The translations under genes were made by a program, and so were the position numbers. This document shows, piece after piece, positions 60,136 to 64,000 of a DNA stretch of 64,000 nt. The DNA lies in NCBI RefSeq assembly GCF_910592395.1, contig NC_088319.1:13642001-13706000 (forward strand), read 5' to 3'. Every line of letters starts with the position of its first letter. Positions within the stretch are counted from its first letter, which is position 1. The stretch comes from Lineus longissimus. Its lineage: Eukaryota; Nemertea; Pilidiophora; Heteronemertea; Lineidae. Below the pieces are notes generated by a model. That model was not told where the DNA came from. It worked only from the letters and a program-made list of their open reading frames with translations, and did no database searches.

Positions 60136-60704
60136 TCCAGTCCAGTATCGTTATGTTGCCTATGATTATTTTGATGAGTCGAAAATTATATTTAGATCGA
60201 CCTGGCGTCGAATGCGATCTATTTTTGGTTATCGTGATTGTTTCATTTAAAATCCGATAACTACTTAGCATTGTTTGAAAAGAAGATATTTTGGGTTAGA
60301 CGCTACGTGGGTGCAAAAGATAACCCGATTTTCCTAATGGTCGATTTCCGATTTACCCTTTGCGATATATAGCTCAGGGCGTCTGTTATTGACGCATTGT
60401 AAATGACAAAGAAAAGTGGGAACAACACTTTTTAATTCTCATGAAATTTGTAAATATTTACAACGATGTGTTTAATTCTCATTTGAAAGCTGTGCGTCCG
60501 TCTTTGCTATTTTGATAATGCACGAAGGTGGGTAGTACGTGCGGCGATATTTTGGTTCCGGCTGCAATGCATCAGATTAGTTTATAACATATCTATTTTT
60601 GCATTATGACCCAACGAAGGAATTCCCCGACGAAAAACATGAAGAAAGACGATAGCCTTATAATTCATGGCCATAATTGCTTTCGAATTATTTATTTCTT
60701 TTCT

Positions 60705-60719
60705 GGGGGGGGGGGGGGG
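60705..60719 (+). repeat. poly-G tract (G15)
   Basis: Fifteen G followed by TGG. It falls inside overlapping short frames on both strands, which gives them artificial Gly or Pro runs. Confidence 0.9.
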
Positions 60720-63066
60720 TGGAAGAAACACGTATGATGAGAAACTCCCGTTGAGGTTTAAAATGATCAAGCTCTCTTCTTTTATTGAACATGCCGTCGT
60801 CCTAACTGAAACGAGCACACGTCTTCATGTTGCACAGAAAGAATCAAGGATAAAGTGCTTTATGGTGCAATGTCATGAATACCTAATTTACGATTAGGCA
60901 TTCAAATCAAATACAATTGACAAGGGAGAGAGTGTTTTTAGTTCGCTGGGAAATGCAATGCCGTTTAGAGAGGCAAGGATTTAGCGATTCAAGAATACAA
61001 AGAGGCAAATCACAGAATAGTGTGGATTTTTCACCATCGATCCAAAATGTACTTTCTGCGTCTATGAGTAGTAGAAAATGAAAAGTAGCCGACAAAAGCA
61101 CGATTTGATAGAAGTAGGTTGTTTAATTTCACTTTATGATACGCCAACACAGCCAACGACTGAGGTTAAAGAAATCGAATTTTTTCAACAAAAAAAAATA
61201 TCTGTTAGGAGTTATACCTGTTTGCTGATGAGAAATCTTGAATGACAAATACAAAAATACAATGGCCTATGAGTTTTTCCACTACCTCGAACATGCAAAT
61301 GGAACAATTCGATATCTGATGTAGTTAAACCAACACTCCTTTTTCGACAAATACCATAAAATGTCACATTCGCAAAATAATTTCTGACTATAGCTTTCAA
61401 AGTTTATTCCGACGAAGGCGAAATCAATGCATTCAGGATATCGGAACCAAGTGTAAACATAGAGAATACCGAACAAATATTACCGTTAAAACGGATTAAA
61501 TAAAGAATGAAGCCTTGATTATTTAGGTTAGGATTGATTTATTTTCGTGTCCTTTCATTGCTTAAGGCCTATCATGGCTGATGATATTAAATACGAATCT
61601 ATTCTCATCAAAGCAATTCGTCAAGTTAGAATAGTCTTTTGAGGGAATTGACCAAGTAATGTTTCAACCCAAAATACATATTTCGGGAAAAAATCCTATT
61701 AGTAGTGTCTCAAGGAGGTCTCAATCAACGAGTGTAGTCTCGTTTCTCACATGGCATTTACTCAGCGTCTTACCCTTTAACTAAAAGTCATGAAAGGGAG
61801 GATAAAATAATCACCATTTTTCGGTCAGAGCTATAGGGCATTGTTTGAGGATAACAATGTCCCCTTTGTTTTGCAAAATATTCGAGTTAGCAAAAACGAT
61901 ACTTTGGAAATGAAGCTTAACGCCAAAGGTACAACCAGGCCATCAGTAGTTGTTTGAGAAAATCAGGATGTGTCACTGTCGGAAGGGCATACGACTATAT
62001 AAAGGGTTGTAGGAAGGGCAGTAGACAACGACGGAGGCCGCTTTTGACATTTGAGTAACAATGGCTTGAACGTAGACTGAGGCAAACCAGGTTTGCGAGC
62101 TGTCATCTCCATGATAAGAATTGGCCTGGCTTTTGTAGAATGGAGATAGTGAATCTGATGCAGCTGTTGATCATCCACGACTAGAGTGTGTTATCGATAA
62201 TTGTTGTTTCAAACATCTTTGTTGCAATACCAATAGCTTTTATCTCTCTCATCTTAACTGTAAAATAAAAAATGTCATAGTTTTAATTTATCACCTCCTG
62301 CTATGGAAATTACGTTTAATTAGCTATGTTATTAACAAGAATAACAAAGGTTAAACAAAAGCTATTATTTCAAATCGCTTGCCGTTGGTGGTATAAACTG
62401 ATAAAATATTAACGGAAATTGATTTCAACGCATTGTCTATGAGTTCAAACATTTCAAATTCGATAACCATAGTTGCTGTAATTTTTAAATATCATCATTT
62501 TAAGTTCGATATTTCGTGTTATTGCCACATTTGCCCTATACCATGAACCAGTACAAACATTATGTGCATAGATGCAGGCAGTTTTTTTTTAATATGTCGT
62601 ATCTTAATACGCAAGAAAACGTCACCCTGACGAATTGAGATGCTAGTGTTAGACATGATCGTTAGACATCAAGCCCATCTCTCTATTAAAGTTCATCTCA
62701 AAATGCACTGAAGCCAAAAGAAACTAATTCTTAATTTCTCTCTGAACACCCTTTGTCCATGATCCAGTACTTTACCCTTTTGGCTACCAAGGGGGGGGGG
62801 CATTCGTTAATCGATCACTGGCCAGAAAAAAACGTACTGAGTGTAACCAGGGTCGTGTATGGTAATCCCACGCGTATTCCAGCACAACGGCAGTATCCCA
62901 TTTCCGAGTCAATCAGAATGTAATCATAAAAATTTACATCCATGTCATCTTAAACGACTGCGGGCGGTAACATAACATGCACATCGGTCTTTGGGGTATA
63001 GCTCACCGAGTATTGTTGACCATCAAAGTTTCTCTCGATTTTTCCAATCGAATTTTTCCAAAAATT

Positions 63067-63417
63067 TTTTCGTGTGCATTTCTGCTTCGTTTATTATGAA
63101 AATAATTTTCGTGTGCATTGCTACTTCGTTTATTATGAAAATAATTTTCGTGTGCATTGCTACTTCGTTTATTATGAAAATGATTTTCGTGTGCATTGCT
63201 GCTTCGTTTATTATGAAAATAATTTTCGTGTGCATTGCTACTTCGTTTATTATGAAAATGATTTTCGTGTGCATTGCTGCTTCGTTTATTATGAAAATAA
63301 TTTTCGTGTGCATTGCTACTTCGTTTATTATGAAAATGATTTTCGTGTGCATTGCTACTTCGTTTATTACGAAAATAATTTTCGTGTGCATTGCTACTTC
63401 GTTTATCATGAAAATGA
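63067..63417. repeat. 39-bp minisatellite, nine units, dimeric higher-order pattern
   Basis: Exactly nine units of 39 bp, each starting TTTTCGTGTGCATTGCTACT and ending TTATTATGAAAATAA or -ATGA. From unit 3 on, a GCTAC/ATGA unit alternates with a GCTGC- or GCTAC/AATAA unit, so copying has partly proceeded in 78-bp pairs (units 3-8). Because 39 is a multiple of three and the unit has few stops, two plus frames and one minus frame stay open across the array (up to 154 codons). These frames are by-products, not genes. Confidence 0.92.
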
Positions 63418-64000
63418 TGATGGTGAAAAAATCTTGGAACAAAATGTTTTTTTGAATTTGAAAAAACTGTAGTAATGATTTTCGGCCTTTACGATATGCT
63501 ACCCTAGATGTGTTTTCAGCGAAAACACTGCTGGTTTTAATATCCCTTTTCTTGGCGGGGAGAATCGGTTTGGGTTCTTTTTGCCATCATCGGCGTTTAC
63601 GGATGATACCTGATTAATGTCGCTTCACCTTTTTAAAATTCTAGTTGATGTAGCATTTAGGGCAAAATATTGCCTTATTTCAATGTTGCTAATTAATTTA
63701 CGACTTCAGAAACCATTTCTACTGTCAATAAAATGACGAAATGCCAGCCAAATTAAAAAAATTATCTAAAGAAATTGTCTTTATTACAGATTTCAGATCA
63801 GCGCTAACTTGCTAATCAACTTTCTTGTGTTGTGACTACTGGTTCGTGTCAATGCTAATTCAACTGTAACGTTTTAGAACAGACGTGCATTGATATCATA
63901 AAACTTGTACAATGATTTTGCTAATTTTAGATGAAATAGACGAAGTATCGTCAACTTTACAAAATGATTAAAGATTTCTCTGTGCATGGTGTATTCCAAA
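63418..64000. other. no gene seen
   Basis: AT-rich sequence to the window end, with no frame, hairpin or repeat worth naming. Confidence 0.5.

Larger units (their letters stand above)
58981..63066. other. no gene seen; homopolymer tracts
   Basis: About 4.1 kb with short frames only. It holds a C14 run (60,122-60,135), a G15 run (60,705-60,719) and a G10 run (62,791-62,800). TTTAATTCTCAT is repeated near 60,431 and 60,470. Confidence 0.5.

Noticed and set aside
58489-63417. CRISPR-like arrays
   Set aside because: Both arrays are contiguous tandem repeats without unique spacers, no cas genes are present, and the sequence looks eukaryotic.
62991-63472. Long frames of 132-154 codons on both strands
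   Set aside because: They come from the 39-bp minisatellite. Several phases are open at once, which is a property of the repeat and not of a gene.

Overview
This window looks like intron-rich, gene-poor nuclear DNA of a multicellular animal. The signs are dispersed tRNA-derived SINE-like elements, several small inverted-repeat elements (MITEs), minisatellites, long G/C homopolymers, and one intronless seven-transmembrane receptor of an invertebrate type. There are no operons, no ribosome-binding-site-led genes and no CRISPR array. A marine invertebrate, perhaps a deuterostome such as an echinoderm or hemichordate, would fit the receptor and the repeat types. That placement is an inference at low confidence.

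Layout. From 1 to about 33 kb I see no gene I can name. The sequence holds a tRNA-derived SINE (8.15-8.34 kb, minus strand), a MITE family with CCGGTGT termini (8.78, 22.47 and 26.02 kb), a TA-flanked MITE (31.75 kb), a tRNA-sized relic (30.81 kb) and several diverged short duplications. From 33,148 to 35,900 lies a 2.75-kb modular repeat element. A second copy, about 98-99% identical by eye, lies in the opposite orientation at 52,069-54,820. The 16.2 kb between them carries the one confident gene, a 336-residue class A GPCR at 43,794-44,804, with a candidate polyadenylation signal 234 bases after its stop codon, and a foldback MITE at 41.4 kb. From 55 kb to the end the window holds a 55-kb poly-G tract, a second SINE copy, a frameshifted coding-like region caused by a 113-bp tandem duplication (57.2-57.8 kb), and two minisatellites with higher-order structure: 21-bp units at 58.5-59.0 kb and 39-bp units at 63.1-63.4 kb.

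Most open frames here are what chance predicts. At roughly 40% GC (estimated by eye), one or two frames of about 130 codons are expected in 64 kb, whereas a 336-codon frame is not. I therefore call only the receptor with confidence. The most unusual feature is the pair of recent, opposite copies of an unclassified 2.75-kb element around the receptor. I did not find anything I could defend as a new multi-gene system.
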